From assembly GCA_026545765.1 (NCBI GenBank), contig JAIFAC010000160.1:95080-159079 (forward strand): a stretch of 64,000 nucleotides of DNA, given 5' to 3'. Origin of the DNA: Plantago major. Its lineage: Eukaryota > Streptophyta > Magnoliopsida > Lamiales > Plantaginaceae. Of the stretch, positions 1 to 11,405 are shown piece by piece. Position 1 is the first letter of the stretch, and each line of letters begins with the position of its first letter. Both the position numbers and the translations under genes were made by a program. The notes below the pieces were generated by a model. It was given only the letters and a program-made list of their open reading frames with translations. It searched no databases and was not told where the DNA came from.

Positions 1-131
1 GCTCACTCTCACTGCTCCTTCTTTGTCTTGAATTCTCTTTGTTTGTTGCTTGAAGAACCACCGGATAGACTTGGTATTTCCAGGGTGTTTTAGTCGCTAG
101 GGCTTTGGCAGCTATGGGCTCGCTTAGGCTT

Positions 132-537
132 TCAATTTTCCTTTTCGTGAAGAGGAGCTTCATCTTCATCGCTTCTCATCATCATCATGATTAGATCTTG
201 TGAGAGTTTTACGCCTTCTTCATTGCCCAAGGACTTGATTTGACATTCTTCTTCTTTAGAAGATTCATCAATCCCTTTAACTTGTCTTCTCCTTGGAGCC
301 TTGGTACTCCTTGGAGGTTTCTGTGCCATGGCCCTTGTTATCATTGTAGTTCCTTCAGTAGGTTTCTGGGAAGCAGCTACTATTTGAAAAGCAGCTTGGC
401 TTGAGGAGGGTCCGTTGATTCTGAGTGGTGGCTGGGAAGTTTTCATGTTTCTTCTTCCTCTCTGAGCCACCACCTGCATTTCTTCTTGTTTTCTTCCTTC
501 TTCCCATTCCCCGACTTTGAGGTCCAGATTTGTACAT
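132..537 (-). pseudogene. basic then acidic ORF fragment in the env-like region
   Basis: Two overlapping open segments (537-355 and 479-132) combine into one frameshifted protein. It starts MYKSGPQSRGMGRRKKTRRN, continues through a Ser/Gln/Pro-rich part with a TRAMAQKPPRST basic patch, and ends in an acidic DEDEAP tail. The basic start resembles a nuclear-localisation or nucleic-acid-binding tail, which is inference only. I recognise no family. It probably belongs to the accessory region of element B. Confidence 0.3.
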
Positions 538-1460
538 TCTTTCCCTTAGTCATTGTCATTCAACTTACCTCATAAAAGAATCGAGAGAGAGTTAAAATGC
601 CCTTGTAAATAATTGTAGAAAGTGACCAACTTCAAGTTCGGCTTGAGCTCTCGATTTTGCTTGATAAGTCCATTGTCCTTATCGCTGAGCTCGCTTAATG
701 GGCCTAGGATGGCATCCGCTTCCAAAGCAGGTAACTTGCCTCTTGGAAAGCTTTTTTCACTAAAGACGATCATCGCCCCTTATCATTCCTGATCTTTCCG
801 AGAAATGACTATGCTAGTTGTTCTCTCGAGTAACGAGCTCAAGGAACTTTTTCATTTCAGAGGGACGGAGGCAATTACTTCCTTGTTCCGTGAAGACATC
901 TCCTTTTCGATGAGCCAAGATTGGCATCTGCTCATGTATTCATGGAGTGGACATTCGCGCTTATTGAAAGTTTCAGAGCAATCGCTTCCTTTTCAAGTGT
1001 GAAACAGCTTAGATGTTCATTATATGTTCTCGCCAAAGTCTTGTCTTCTTCATCATCCGAGTAATCACCAAAGGATCTTCATCCTCGACATTCTCATCGA
1101 TTGTCGAGTCCAAAGAACCATCTCGTAGATTGGTTTCTTCCTTTTGGGAGGAGGATGGTACTTCTTTTGAAGATGATGCACTTTAGCATCATGCTTAATT
1201 TCGTATACTTCTTCAAGATCGAAGTTCTTTGGTGATGGCATTTACAAGATCCTCGTAGCTCTTTAATCTCGTAGTAAGCAATCATCTCGTATATTGATCT
1301 TGTAGTTGGTCAAGCTTGTCTCTCGATTTCGCTATCCGATCTTCCAGCTTGAAGATGGAGTCGTTGTTCTTCTTCCAACAATTGTCCGAGTTGAGCAGCT
1401 CGATCGAGTATTCAACAATTTCGAGTGATTTCCTCGTAATCCTCAACTACTTGTTCAAGA

Positions 1461-1982
1461 TTAACCTTTGCTGGAAGATGGACGAGTTGACTTTTGAGGA
1501 GATGGAGACGGAGATTTCGTGCTTTCCTCTCTCGCTTGCTTTTCAAAGCTTGAGGCATGATTTCTTTGTGAAATTCCTCCGGCCCCTGGTGCAGGGGCAT
1601 CATCATCATCCTTTTTTTTTGTGTCATCCTTTTGGTGATGATCAGTGGGAGGTTCATCGAAGTCGTTTTTGTTTATCTCTTCCTCCTCATCATCTTCAGA
1701 TACAAGATTGATCACTTCAGGAATAGTGATCTTCTGCCCATTAACCTCTTCTTGTTCAAGGTATAAATTGCGTAGTCTGCAGAATCGCTTGTATGCCATC
1801 TGTAATCTTGTCTGACCATCTGCCTGTTCAAAGGCTTGTATCAAACTGTGCGCCACTTCTCTGGAGAAATCCTTATGCAATAAAGTCGCAACTGTGTACT
1901 GTTCGGTAGGGAACATTGCATGGATATATGTCTCCAAGTCAAGAGCTCGTGCTCGTCTGGTTGGTTGATCTGTGATTCGCAA
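1461..1982 (-). CDS. hypothetical protein, env-like region of Sirevirus B (fragment)
   Basis: This is the longest open segment of the accessory region, 173 codons. An apparently folded N-terminal part contains LDLETYIHAMFPTEQYTVAT and then YKRFCRLRNLYLEQ. An acidic run (EDDEEEE) follows, then Asp/Lys-rich and Ser/Pro-rich low complexity (SPSPSPQKSTRPSSSKG). I see no catalytic motif, signal peptide or membrane segment. Similar layouts occur in retrotransposon-linked plant proteins of unknown role, so I take it as part of the element and not as a host gene. Flanking sequence in the same orientation is frameshifted. Confidence 0.4.
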   Translation of the reverse strand: MRITDQPTRRARALDLETYIHAMFPTEQYTVATLLHKDFSREVAHSLIQAFEQADGQTRLQMAYKRFCRLRNLYLEQEEVNGQKITIPEVINLVSEDDEEEEINKNDFDEPPTDHHQKDDTKKKDDDDAPAPGAGGISQRNHASSFEKQAREESTKSPSPSPQKSTRPSSSKG

Positions 1983-2204
1983 TATTTCAGAGAGATCAGA
2001 GCACCTTAACCTTTGCCATTTCTTGAAGCATTGTATATGCTTTCAAGGTGGTTTGAGCTTTGAAGGGAAGTAGTCCCTTTCTCATCATTGGGAGCCCGCT
2101 TGCACTTGTTTGAGCTCGATAGAAAGAGTTTTGAGTGAGCTTCAAAACTTTTATAGATATCTGAGTAGAAGTGTAGTTTAGTTTCGAGTTACCCGAGTAA
2201 GTAC

Positions 2205-2922
2205 TTGTGCTCAGAGATTTGTGCTATCGAGACAATTGGTGTCTCAGATATCTTGTTGTGAGGCGGAGACTTGGAAGTCTGGTCCTCATCAACCTTTCTT
2301 TCTTGAACCTGAGAATTAAAATTATCACAATACTTAGGAAATTTTATCAAGAAAACTTTAAGTGACAAATCAGATATTTGAGAGGTCAATTACCTCCATG
2401 GGAGGCTCAGATACTTGTCTCTCAGAGACTTGTGGAGTCTCTGGAATCTTTTCTAGTGATGAAGGCCTTGATGCCTCATCAATTTCCATAGGTGCAGGGG
2501 ATGTCGCAACTCTATCCCCTTGCACTTCTACTTCTGAGTGAGCCTGTGAGTAGAAAGTACTGAGTAATTTAGAAGAAGTTTGAGATAATCCAAGGTGAAG
2601 AATTTTTATCACTGATTTTCATATATATATATATATATACCTTCATATGAGAAGGCTCAATGATGTGTTCTTCAGAAACCTTGTTGGTTTCTGGGTTCTT
2701 TTCTGGCATTTCTGCCTTATCTTCCTCTTTCTCAGTTGGAGCTTGTTAGAAACATTTACTTTAAGCACATGAACATATGACTAAAAATTGTTATCTTAAG
2801 AATCAATTTATCACCTGTGGCACAGGCTCAGATTTCTTAAGAGGTGAGGTTGGGGGAACCTCCTTCTCAGTTTCTGAGGCAAGCTTCCCAGCTTCCTCTT
2901 GTTTCTGTGTTTCTAACTCAGC
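2205..2922 (-). other. four exon-like modules with splice signals in the env-like region
   Basis: On the minus strand there are four open modules: 2922-2815, 2741-2641, 2543-2394 and 2308-2205. They are separated by non-coding spacers that begin GT and end AG, for example acceptors TTTCTACTCACAG and TTTTAATTCTCAG and donors CAG/GTGATA and GAG/GTAATT. All four encode related Glu/Ser/Pro-rich peptides with a recurring (I/N)PET..VSE....EP pattern, so they look like duplicated exons. The first and third are multiples of three, the other two are not. They may be spliced or decayed. An (AT)n run lies in one spacer at about 2624-2638. Confidence 0.4.
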
Positions 2923-5639
2923 CTATAACAAAGAAATTTTATAAGTAACAAGATATATACTTTGGTCTCTGAAACTCGTGACCCTTCTATACTTTGGTCT
3001 TCTTGTTCCAGTAACACTTCTTTGTTTGAAGTTTCAGGTACTTCACACCTTTCCTGAGTGTGCAACTCAGCTTCCCTCGGTTGATCATTCGAGTAGATAT
3101 CTCAGCTTGATCCTCTCATTGAGTCAGGGAACCCGCTTTTGCAGGATTTTCTTCAAAGATACAAAGATTGCCGGTAATTCAAAATGGAGTTCATTTACCA
3201 TTTCATCAACCACTTGTGGCTGGTTGTGGTTGTTGTGGTTGTTCGAAGCGTAAGATTGGTCAAGAGAGTGTTCTTCCATTTTTAGATGTATGCTTCCATC
3301 AACATCTCAAAGACTAAAATACCACTCATCAGGGCTTTTTGAAGTTGTGCGTAAGAAACGCTCCCTGATGATGTGTTTGCACCAAAAACCTTTGCTATAG
3401 GTGCTTGTTCAGCAACCTGAGGTGTAGGTTCTTCTTCAGAAACCTTTTCACCAAGCTACTATTTTAGTAACCTTAGCCCTTTTGTTCTTTCTAGGACTTG
3501 AGAGATGACTAGCTTCTCATCTTCATCGCCGAGCTCTCATCAAGATTAGGAACCGATTGGTCCATTACCCCGCGGTTTCGCAGATAGGGCTTGGTGTTTT
3601 TCACCACTTTGGCAAGATTTATGAGTTCATCAAAGCGCTTCGCAATAGTCTTCACATTTCGAAAGCACTTTCTCTTGTCGAGTCTACTTGTTCAAGAGTT
3701 GATAACTCTTTTGCAAGATTGATGAGTTCATCCGCTTTATCGCCCATCGGCAATGCCCGCAGATATCCGAGAATCGACAACCTCAATGGGTATGTCTTCC
3801 GATTTGCCAGACTTCTTTCAAGTTCTTGGCTTCTTGTCACAACCTTTCTTCGATACCTTTTCGACTTTCGCTTAGAACCTTTCCGAGACCCAAGAACCTT
3901 TTTCAACAAGTTTGTATACTCATATTTGTAGAGTAGGTTATCGCTATATTTCAAATTGCCTCTCCGAGCTCAATGCCAAGCTTCTCCAAAGAAGTACCAT
4001 ATCTTCGCACTATAGCCTACCGTGGCCTTTGCTCACTAGTCCTTTGCGATTTTAGGCTCGAACCTCAATCTTCTTCACAAACTTCATGAAGGCATTTTCC
4101 GCTTAAAAGTGGTTTTCCAAATTGCTTTTCTTGTTGATTCAAAGAAGAACAACATGATCCATCGCTTTCGCTTATCCGTCAAGACCTCCTTGTAGACCAT
4201 CAAAGCATCTGTGAAGAATGCAAGCCAATACATCCCAAAGGAACCATCGATGTCCGGTTCGATGTCGAAGCTTGAATTCAAGGTGTATCTGATTTTTCAA
4301 GATCACACACGCCATCAGACAGCTTCTTAACACCTTCAAGGAGATCATCGTTCTTGGTGTTTATTTCAAAATCCTTTCCAAGATTTTGAAACTCAAACAA
4401 CTTACGTAAAGTTGTTAAGTCCAGAGGATTTCCTTTCCTCGATCGAGGTTTTGATGACACTATTGCAAAGGTTTCGTAAACACAGAAATTATCCTAGTTG
4501 TTGTAGAATTCCAACACATCGAGTGATGAAATTCCACTGGCGAAGCAGATAGAAATTCCACTGGCGAAAGGTGAAATTATCCTCGATTTGTGCCTTTTCA
4601 AGCATGTCAAGAATCGCTTTCATTGGTTTTCAATTGCAGCCGTGAGGTATTCCTCAACCATGGCACCACCCCAAATCATTCTGTGATTTGAAGTCCAATG
4701 GTCGATTAAAATCTCCTACCAATGGTTGCTCAATAACCAACTCGTGCTTGCTTTTCAAAGCAGCTAAAGGAGGATTGAGATTTCAAAGTAGAAGAATTCT
4801 TTGGGGCCATCTCTTTATATAGTGTAGATTTGATTGGTGTTTGAAAGAGATTTGATTTAGTAATTCTTTGCGTAAAAACTTAATCTTGATTTGTAGATTG
4901 TAGAAGATTTGCAGAGAATCAAGAGAAGGTTTTGCTATTTTTGTAAGTCCTAATTTTGGATTAAGCGAAGTGATTTCTTTTGCCAAAATCCTATATATAT
5001 ATAGCAATAGAATCTCAATGCATAAATACATACAAATTGATTTTATGTGTACGATCGTGATTTGCAAGCAAGCGTGAGCAAAAGCTAGTTCTAAGATTAA
5101 ATGCAAAGTGGGCTTTGTTAATTTTTATACCACTATTTATCGGGAATTAATTTCCACCGATAGATCAATCGCTAATTTCATCAAGGGTCACCATTGTTTT
5201 TCAAAGAATGATCACAATCAACAAGTGTAATTGTGCCCATTTAATGAATTTTGGCTATTAGCTATCCGAATCATGTTTGTGTATGACCAAGAACACTGCT
5301 TGCATCCGAATCATTTTATACTTAGGATTTTTCCAAGTTTTTCATCAAGATAGAAATAATGCGAATTTCAAGAGAGTAGTTGACTGCAGATAGTTGTACT
5401 ATTCTCCTTTGTGTTCACCGTTTATAGAGTGATTCAGATATCTGAGTTCCCGCTTCGTAGATCTTAAGTCGCCTTTTGTTCTTTAGCCTTTTCACTTCGG
5501 ATACCTGCTCCTGCATTTCTTTCTTCTCCGATGCCTGCTCCAGATACCTCTTCTCCGGATGCCTGCTCTGCATTCTTGAACTCTTTCACCATCAGTAGTT
5601 CCATTAGTCCAAGACTATGTCTTAAGGCTAAGAATCTCT

Positions 5640-6170
5640 TCAGTGCCAATCTTGAGTATCTCTATATTGCCTCTTTCAACATGGTCTCTGATGAAGTCAT
5701 GTCTAACATCAATATGCTTTGTTCTGGCATGAAATTTAGGATTCTCGTAATTGCAATAGCACTTGTGTTGTCATAAAATGGGAGTTTTCTTCAATGAGTC
5801 CATAGTCTTTAAGTTGTTGTTGTATCCACGTAATTTGTGTTACACAACAAAAGCAGAATATATTCAAATTCCGTGGTAGAAGTTGCAATTGAGTTTTGCT
5901 TCTTGCTAAACCATGAGATAAGTCTAGTACCCGTAAACCCAAGTTCGAGGTGCTTTTCCTATCAAGCGTTGATCCAAAGATAATCATTCGAGTACCCAAA
6001 TAAACTCAATCCGCTTTTAGGATACCACAATCCTACCTCTATCACTTTTACATACCTTAATATTTTCATAGCAATGTTGTAGTGTGTTTGCATCGATTTG
6101 TCTCAAATCTAGCACACTCCAACGGCGATTGAATATCGTGTCTACTTGCAAAGGAGGTAAAGTAGTGAAC
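5640..6170 (-). pseudogene. copia RNase H (element B)
   Basis: Frames on the minus strand keep the copia RNase H landmarks: DRKSTS, a decayed SWxSKKQ/ALSTAEAEY stretch, LKDYG, then DNTSAIAI, a PKFHARTKHIDVRHD-type histidine segment and FIRDHVERGNIEI. The last block is split between two frames. RNase H would degrade the RNA strand during reverse transcription in the virus-like particle. At least two frameshifts make it non-functional as sequenced. Confidence 0.7.
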
Positions 6171-6173
6171 CTA

Positions 6174-7198
6174 TCAATTTCCTATACTTATGTTCTTCAA
6201 CACTCTTGTCGATTCAAGATAGGTCATTTTGGTTCCAATGCTCATAGGTATCTTAGCATTCTTTTCAGAAGGCTTAAGATTGAATTTTGTGAGCATATCT
6301 TTTGCATACTTTGTTTGACTAATGAATATTCCATCATTGAGTTGCTTGACTTGCAATCCTAGAAAATAATTCATTTCTCCCATCATGCTCATCTCAAACT
6401 TCATGAGATTTGCAAAGTCATTACAAAGTTGCTTGTCCTTAGATCCAAATATGATGTCATCAACATATACTTGAACTAAGAGTAGTTTCCCATCATGGTT
6501 TAAGGTAAATAAAGTTTTATCAACTTCACCTTTCTTGAAACCACTTTTCAGAAGGTATTTGGCCAAAGTGTCATACCATGCTCTTGGAGCCTGTTTCAGT
6601 CCATACAGAGCTTTTTGTAGTTTATAGACCATTCTACTTTCTGAGGAAACTTCAAAGCCAGGTGGTTGCTCAACATAAACTTCTTCTGCAAGTTCACTGT
6701 TCAAGAATGCACTTTTGACATCCATCTGATAAACTTTAAAATCTTTATGAGTCAGAAGGCTAGAAAGAGTCTTATTGCATCCAATCTGCAACCGTGCATA
6801 TGACTCATCAAAATCTAAGCCTTCACCGTAAATCCTCGCAACTAATCTTGCTTTGTTTCAAGTTATTTCACCAGATTCATTCATTTTATTTCGAAACCCA
6901 TTTAGTTCCAATCACGTATATTCCTTCCATGAATGGAACTAATTTGCACTTTGTTTCTCTCAAATTGATCCAAATCTTCTTGCATTGCAGATATCCATTT
7001 TGGTCTCCTAATGCTTCTTCTATATTTTTGGGTTCAATATTTGAGATGAAACATCCAAAGAGAGAATTAGCATTTTCACTATTGCTCTCTAGTCCTAACA
7101 CCTTGATTAATTGGTCCAATCACATATTTTGCGTGATGATCCTTGATCCATCTCATCATAGGTTTAGTGCTAGTAGGATCAATATCCAAATGATTTGA
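6174..7198 (-). pseudogene. copia reverse transcriptase (element B)
   Basis: An uninterrupted block of about 205 codons (6791-6174) holds YQMDVKSAFLNSEL, the PPGFE segment, ALYGLKQAPRAWYD, and the catalytic YVDDIIFGS (plus positions about 6450-6467), then MNYFLGLQVKQ. Upstream fragments to about 7120 encode the N-terminal part, with WVSK near the start. This is the best preserved segment of element B and allows confident assignment to Ty1/copia. The reading frame is lost at both edges, so no full polyprotein survives. Confidence 0.85.
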
Positions 7199-7199
7199 A

Positions 7200-8240
7200 T
7201 GAGAATCACCGATTTTGATTTGATACTTTTTCAAGATTCAAGACATTTTGCTCCTCGTATGGGCAATTAATGTCCGACACTTGTTCAAGCCGCTTGAGCT
7301 ATCTCGAACATGTCTTTCAGAGAGATTATTTCCAGATAGCTTCATGATGAACATCTTCGCCCATTTCGGAAGTTTCATAGGAAATTCTTCATCATGTTTG
7401 TGAGTCATCTTGTTGTTACTAGCACTTCATGCTTTTCACGCCGAGTCATCCTCAATTTCAGAATGATGTTTCTCCTTTCTAAGGATTCTTCTTCAGACCT
7501 CAACATTAGTTCTTTGAACCTTTCCGAGAGTTCATCATTAGGAGGTGTTTTCGCTTCCTTCATAGAATACAACATGAACCGATTCTTCAATTTTCTTTGT
7601 TCTTTTGTTGTAAATTCAGAGGCTTGCTATTCGTGGAATAGCCAAGAAATACACTTTCATCGCCTTTGGTTGAAATGTTCTCGATAATCTTTTCCATTGT
7701 TTAGAACAAAACATCTACAACCAAATACTCTCGATGTTTGATATTAGGAGTCTACCAACCAAGATTTCATAAGGGTCTTGTCATGGTGTTTATTTATCAA
7801 ACATCTGCGTTCGAGTGTAGCAGTGTGTTTATGCCTTCAACCCAATAAATTTCACTTATTTCAAAGGTCACTAGCATCGCCCTTGCAGCCTTCTTTAAGG
7901 GTTCTGTTTCCTTCTCGCAATACCATTTTGTTGAGGTGTTCTTACAGAGGAAAGTTGGTGTTGTATACCTTTGTGCAGTACAAAACTCCTTTATGTAATC
8001 GTTGACAAACTCAAGACTATGGTCTGCTCGATTGCAGATACCTTGTCATTTTTCATGACTTCAAGCTTTTTCAAAGAAGTTTGGTATCTCCACCTCAAGG
8101 CCGATTGTGTTTCGTAAAGACAACCCAAGTGAATCTTGAGAAGTCATCTACAACAACTGCATTCATACTTCTTTCCCGCATAACTAGTTACGTATGATTC
8201 AAAAGATCCATATGTAGTAGTTGGTCTAACACTAGAGTGT
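7200..8240 (-). pseudogene. copia integrase core (element B), heavily frameshifted
   Basis: This lies between the GAG-pre-integrase block and RT on the minus strand and is collinear with integrase. The best pieces are around 8040-8240, which parallel the better preserved 13024-13260 of element A, and 7405-7590, rich in Lys/Glu. No frame is open over the catalytic D,D35E region. I infer identity mainly from position and from alignment by eye to element A. Confidence 0.55.
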
Positions 8241-8821
8241 CTAGCTTTGACTTGAAAGAGATTTTGATTGTTTCCATCCGACATGCGTAATGTATATCAT
8301 CCTTTCCAAAGACGCTTTGGGAAGGCCAACCACTAACTCTTTCTTCGCAAGTTTGTTCAGAGTTTTGAAGTTCAAGTGACTCATTCTTTTGTGCCATAAC
8401 CAAGGTTCTTCCAGGTGACCAGATTGACTCACCATGAGACATTCTTCAGTTGTGGCAGATGCCCAGCAGCAACATAAAGACTGCCTTTCCGCCAAGCAAC
8501 CAAGACTGTCTGCTTTGACTCATTGTCAATTAGTTTGCAGTATTTTGCTTTGAATTTAACAGTAAAACCTTTGTCTGCAAACTGGCTCATGCTAAATAGA
8601 TTATATTTCAAATCCTTAACATGTAATACGTCAGTGATTGTTAATGTTCCTAATTTGACGCTACTAAATCCTGAGAGGGATTTAATTCTCCTCCAACAAT
8701 CGATATCCGGTCCCGTGTTGCAAGCTTTGTAATCGACTAGATTTGCTTTGTCTCCGTCATGTGCTTTCCGTGATCCACTATCAAATGCCCATTGTGCTTT
8801 AGTCCAGAAGCATTCGCACAT
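8241..8821 (-). pseudogene. copia protease and GAG-pre-integrase (element B)
   Basis: The open segment 8821-8429 starts near the protease site (WAFDSGSRKAHDGDKANL, corresponding to WHFDSG..KHMTGDKANL in element A). It continues through LHVKDLKYNLFSMSQ to the NESKQTVLVA segment. The HHCC part of GAG-pre-integrase continues in another frame (LWHKRMSHLNFKTLNKLAKK). The CHMTG-like stretch is altered to RKAHDG by a local frame change, so the protease is not intact. Confidence 0.7.
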
Positions 8822-8862
8822 AACAGGAATGTGAGATTAGGTTCTCAATTTACTTGGAACCA

Positions 8863-11170
8863 TCAGACTAAACAATCTTCCAAGAGGGAATCCATTTTTG
8901 AATGAATTTCTCGTACATTCTTTTGTCTGATAGGAACATAAGGAGGAATTCTGATTGAATGATTATCATTATTAAGAATTATTTTCTTCCTTGGTGTGTT
9001 CCTAGGTGCTCCATTTCGTGCTTTCAGATACCTGTCAGGTTTCTGAGTTTGCTTTTCAGCAAACTTAGCTTTCCTTGCCAAATTTCTTCTAGCCCTGGCA
9101 TTCAGATTTTCAGTGGCTTGATTCAACTTCCACTTCTGATAATTGCTTTGAGCAATTCTAGCCTTTAGCCATCGTTCTTGCTCTTGTTTGTATTCATGAG
9201 CAAGTTGTTTCCCGATGCCTTTATAGCCAATACCGTTTTGAGCACTTGAAGCTATCTGAGATCTTTTCTCAGCAGCTTTGCTAGTCTCTGGTTGATCCAA
9301 TTTCTTTCCAGAAAAAGTGACATGAGAGAAATTGCCAGCTCCTGCAATTTTACCCTTTTGAGAGACATAGCACTGTGGGTGTTTACACTTTTCAGTGTTG
9401 TGTTTCTTTTCAGAGACGTGCCCATCAGTTTTATTTTTGACTTGTTTTTCCCACAAAGGTTTAGTTGCAACTGCTTTTCCTTTGTCAACAATCTTCGTCT
9501 TCTGACCGATACAATAGATTGCATGGGAACCATCTTGCTGAGTACTTACAAATGTTCTTCTTTCCTCACTCTTATTCAGAGTGATAGAACACTCTGTCTG
9601 TATTCAAATTTCAAGTCCTTTCTTTTTCGAATGATCTCTTAAGTAAGATTGTACTTCAAGAAGAGTGTCACTAGCTTTCGCATAAGATTGAAAAGATAAT
9701 TCTTTCTTTTGAGTTCCTTGTTCTCGTAAAGAAGATCTTCATATTTCTTTCGTAATTCAAACATCGCTTCTTTATGTGACTTTTCACCTCAGATATCTCG
9801 AGCTTTGAGAAATGCATTTTCAAAGATCCTTTTCTCGTATATCTTAACTAATTGAGAATTTTCCTTTGCAAGAGAATTCTTTTCTTCTTCAAGATTTTCG
9901 GCTCTAGCTCGGATCATTAGAAATTCCCTTTCATAGAAGTCAAGATCTTTCCTGAGATTTTCTAGATCTTTTATTTCTTCTTCATCACTTTCATAAGTAT
10001 AACAAGAAGTATGTGTTACCTCACCATAAGATGATTTCTATGTTAGAGATGTCCGGACCATTAATCTCAAAGAACTCGACACATTTCATTCTATTTTAGG
10101 TCAAGTCGATTATATCATGAGTAACTCCACATAATTATGGTGATGGTAAGATCGAGTCATCCTAATTGTCATCTTCGTAACTCATTTCAGTCTACAAGAT
10201 CCAAATGAGTTTGATTTTCTTTCTTTCTTCGCTTAATAAGGCTTTCTCGCTTCTTCTCAAGATTCGCCTATCTTTCTTGTCACCGTCCTTAGTTTGTCAA
10301 GGCGTGACAATCCTTCTTGAAGTGACCAGGTTTCGGCAATAGAAGCAGATATCATTTCCAATTTCTACTTCCTCAAGACATGATGCTTTCTCGAATGGTT
10401 TGTTCAAAGGAGCTTTGCATATTTTGTCGGTGATAGTTTGAGCCTAAATGCTTTTTCACTTCTCTTCGCTTTTCTTCTCTCAATTTCTCGACATATTTGC
10501 TCATTTGCTTTGCAAAGAAGAGCATCCTCGCCTCTTCCTTGCTTTTCTTCTTTTCGTAAGTTCCTCGAGCAACTAGAGCAATATTCGCAACTTTTCATTG
10601 TTTGTTCTCTTTGTGTTGTCTCATAATCAACCGTAGTAAGATGTGAGAAGAGTTCCACGGAGTGATATTTCGCATACCTTGATTAAAATAAAAGAATTTA
10701 GTATGCTCCCATGTGGTTAAGACTTCACAATAGTCTTAATCTTTTCTCGATCGAGAGTATCTGCTTTCCTCAAGTCGCCATATCACTCATGAGAGTGGTA
10801 AATCAAATCTAGTTCTTCCAGAGTTTCAAGGTCCTTGTTTGAAATTTTGAAATTTCAACTTGAGAACTTCAACTTGTTTTCTTTCGTTTTCTCGCCCGCA
10901 TGCATTTCTTCAATCAGTTGCCAGCAATTTCATTGCTTTAGCACCCTACGCTTTACATCGTATGTGCTCAGTGTAGATCCGATGATGATATTACGAGCTT
11001 GACCATCCAGTCGATGTCTCTTGGCATCTTCTGATGTCCGTAGTTCTCTGGCTTTCGTTCAGAATAACTCGACTAGTAGATCTCCCACTTGTCGACGATC
11101 GCTTGTGAAGATCCTTCGCTTGATCTCTGTTTCTACCATTAGAAACCTCCATGACTTGTTTGTTGTTGAA
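8863..11170 (-). pseudogene. gag of element B with coiled coil, frameshifted throughout
   Basis: Alignment by eye to element A gives the order. The UBN2-like capsid part covers about 11150-10680. A Lys/Glu/Arg-rich stretch and the zinc-knuckle region follow near 10310-10380, with a broken knuckle. Next comes an acidic spacer, then a coiled-coil-rich part near 9700-9950 and a basic Gly/Lys-rich tail (9533-8863). Gag would form the virus-like particle. Compared with A, many small losses turn CAG or CTG into CG and shift the frame, so no long gag ORF remains. Confidence 0.7.
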
Positions 11171-11390
11171 TGACTATCGGGCCATTTTTATTACTTCGAT
11201 CATTTCGCCACTTATGGCTTCAAGGTGGAGCATCATGTTATTTTTCCATTTCTCGTAGTTCTCTGTTTGAGAACGTGCATCACTCGAGACATTCCCGCAC
11301 TTCACACACAAATTAAATAGTCCTCAGAATGGACAAAGTTCCTTCACCTATCTGGGATCTAGGTTCAAGGTAAGGCTTGTGAACCTCCCC

Positions 11391-11405
11391 CTGCTCGATA
11401 CCACT
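11391..11405 (-). other. primer-binding site of element B, altered
   Basis: Immediately inside the 5' LTR, the minus strand should read TGGTATCAGAGC, complementary to the 3' end of initiator Met tRNA. Here it reads TGGTATCGAGC, one base short. Element A has the full match at the same place, so the change is specific to this copy or to its sequencing. Confidence 0.75.

Larger units (their letters stand above)
1..4810 (-). pseudogene. env-like / accessory region downstream of Sirevirus pol
   Basis: This stretch follows RNase H of element B and has its own minus-strand ATG at 4810, beginning MAPKNSS. The rest is a patchwork of open segments separated by frameshifts: basic and acidic low-complexity stretches, Lys/Glu-rich segments, and exon-like modules at 2205-2922. 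Sireviruses often carry an extra env-like or coiled-coil ORF in this position. I recognise no domain. The position supports the env-like label, but the protein sequence alone does not. A captured host gene is an alternative. Many of the breaks look like CAG or CTG reduced to CG. Confidence 0.45.

Noticed and set aside
3557-3931. 124-codon plus-strand frame with Arg/Ser/Leu
   Set aside because: Antisense to the env-like region of element B, whose minus-strand frame (3954-3652) is Lys/Arg-rich and collinear with its neighbours.
4783-5106. 107-codon minus-strand frame rich in Ile/Leu, resembling a small membrane protein
   Set aside because: It lies in the AT-rich spacer between RNase H and the env-like start of element B, overlaps the ATG at 4810 in another frame, and has low-complexity composition. 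Chance frame.
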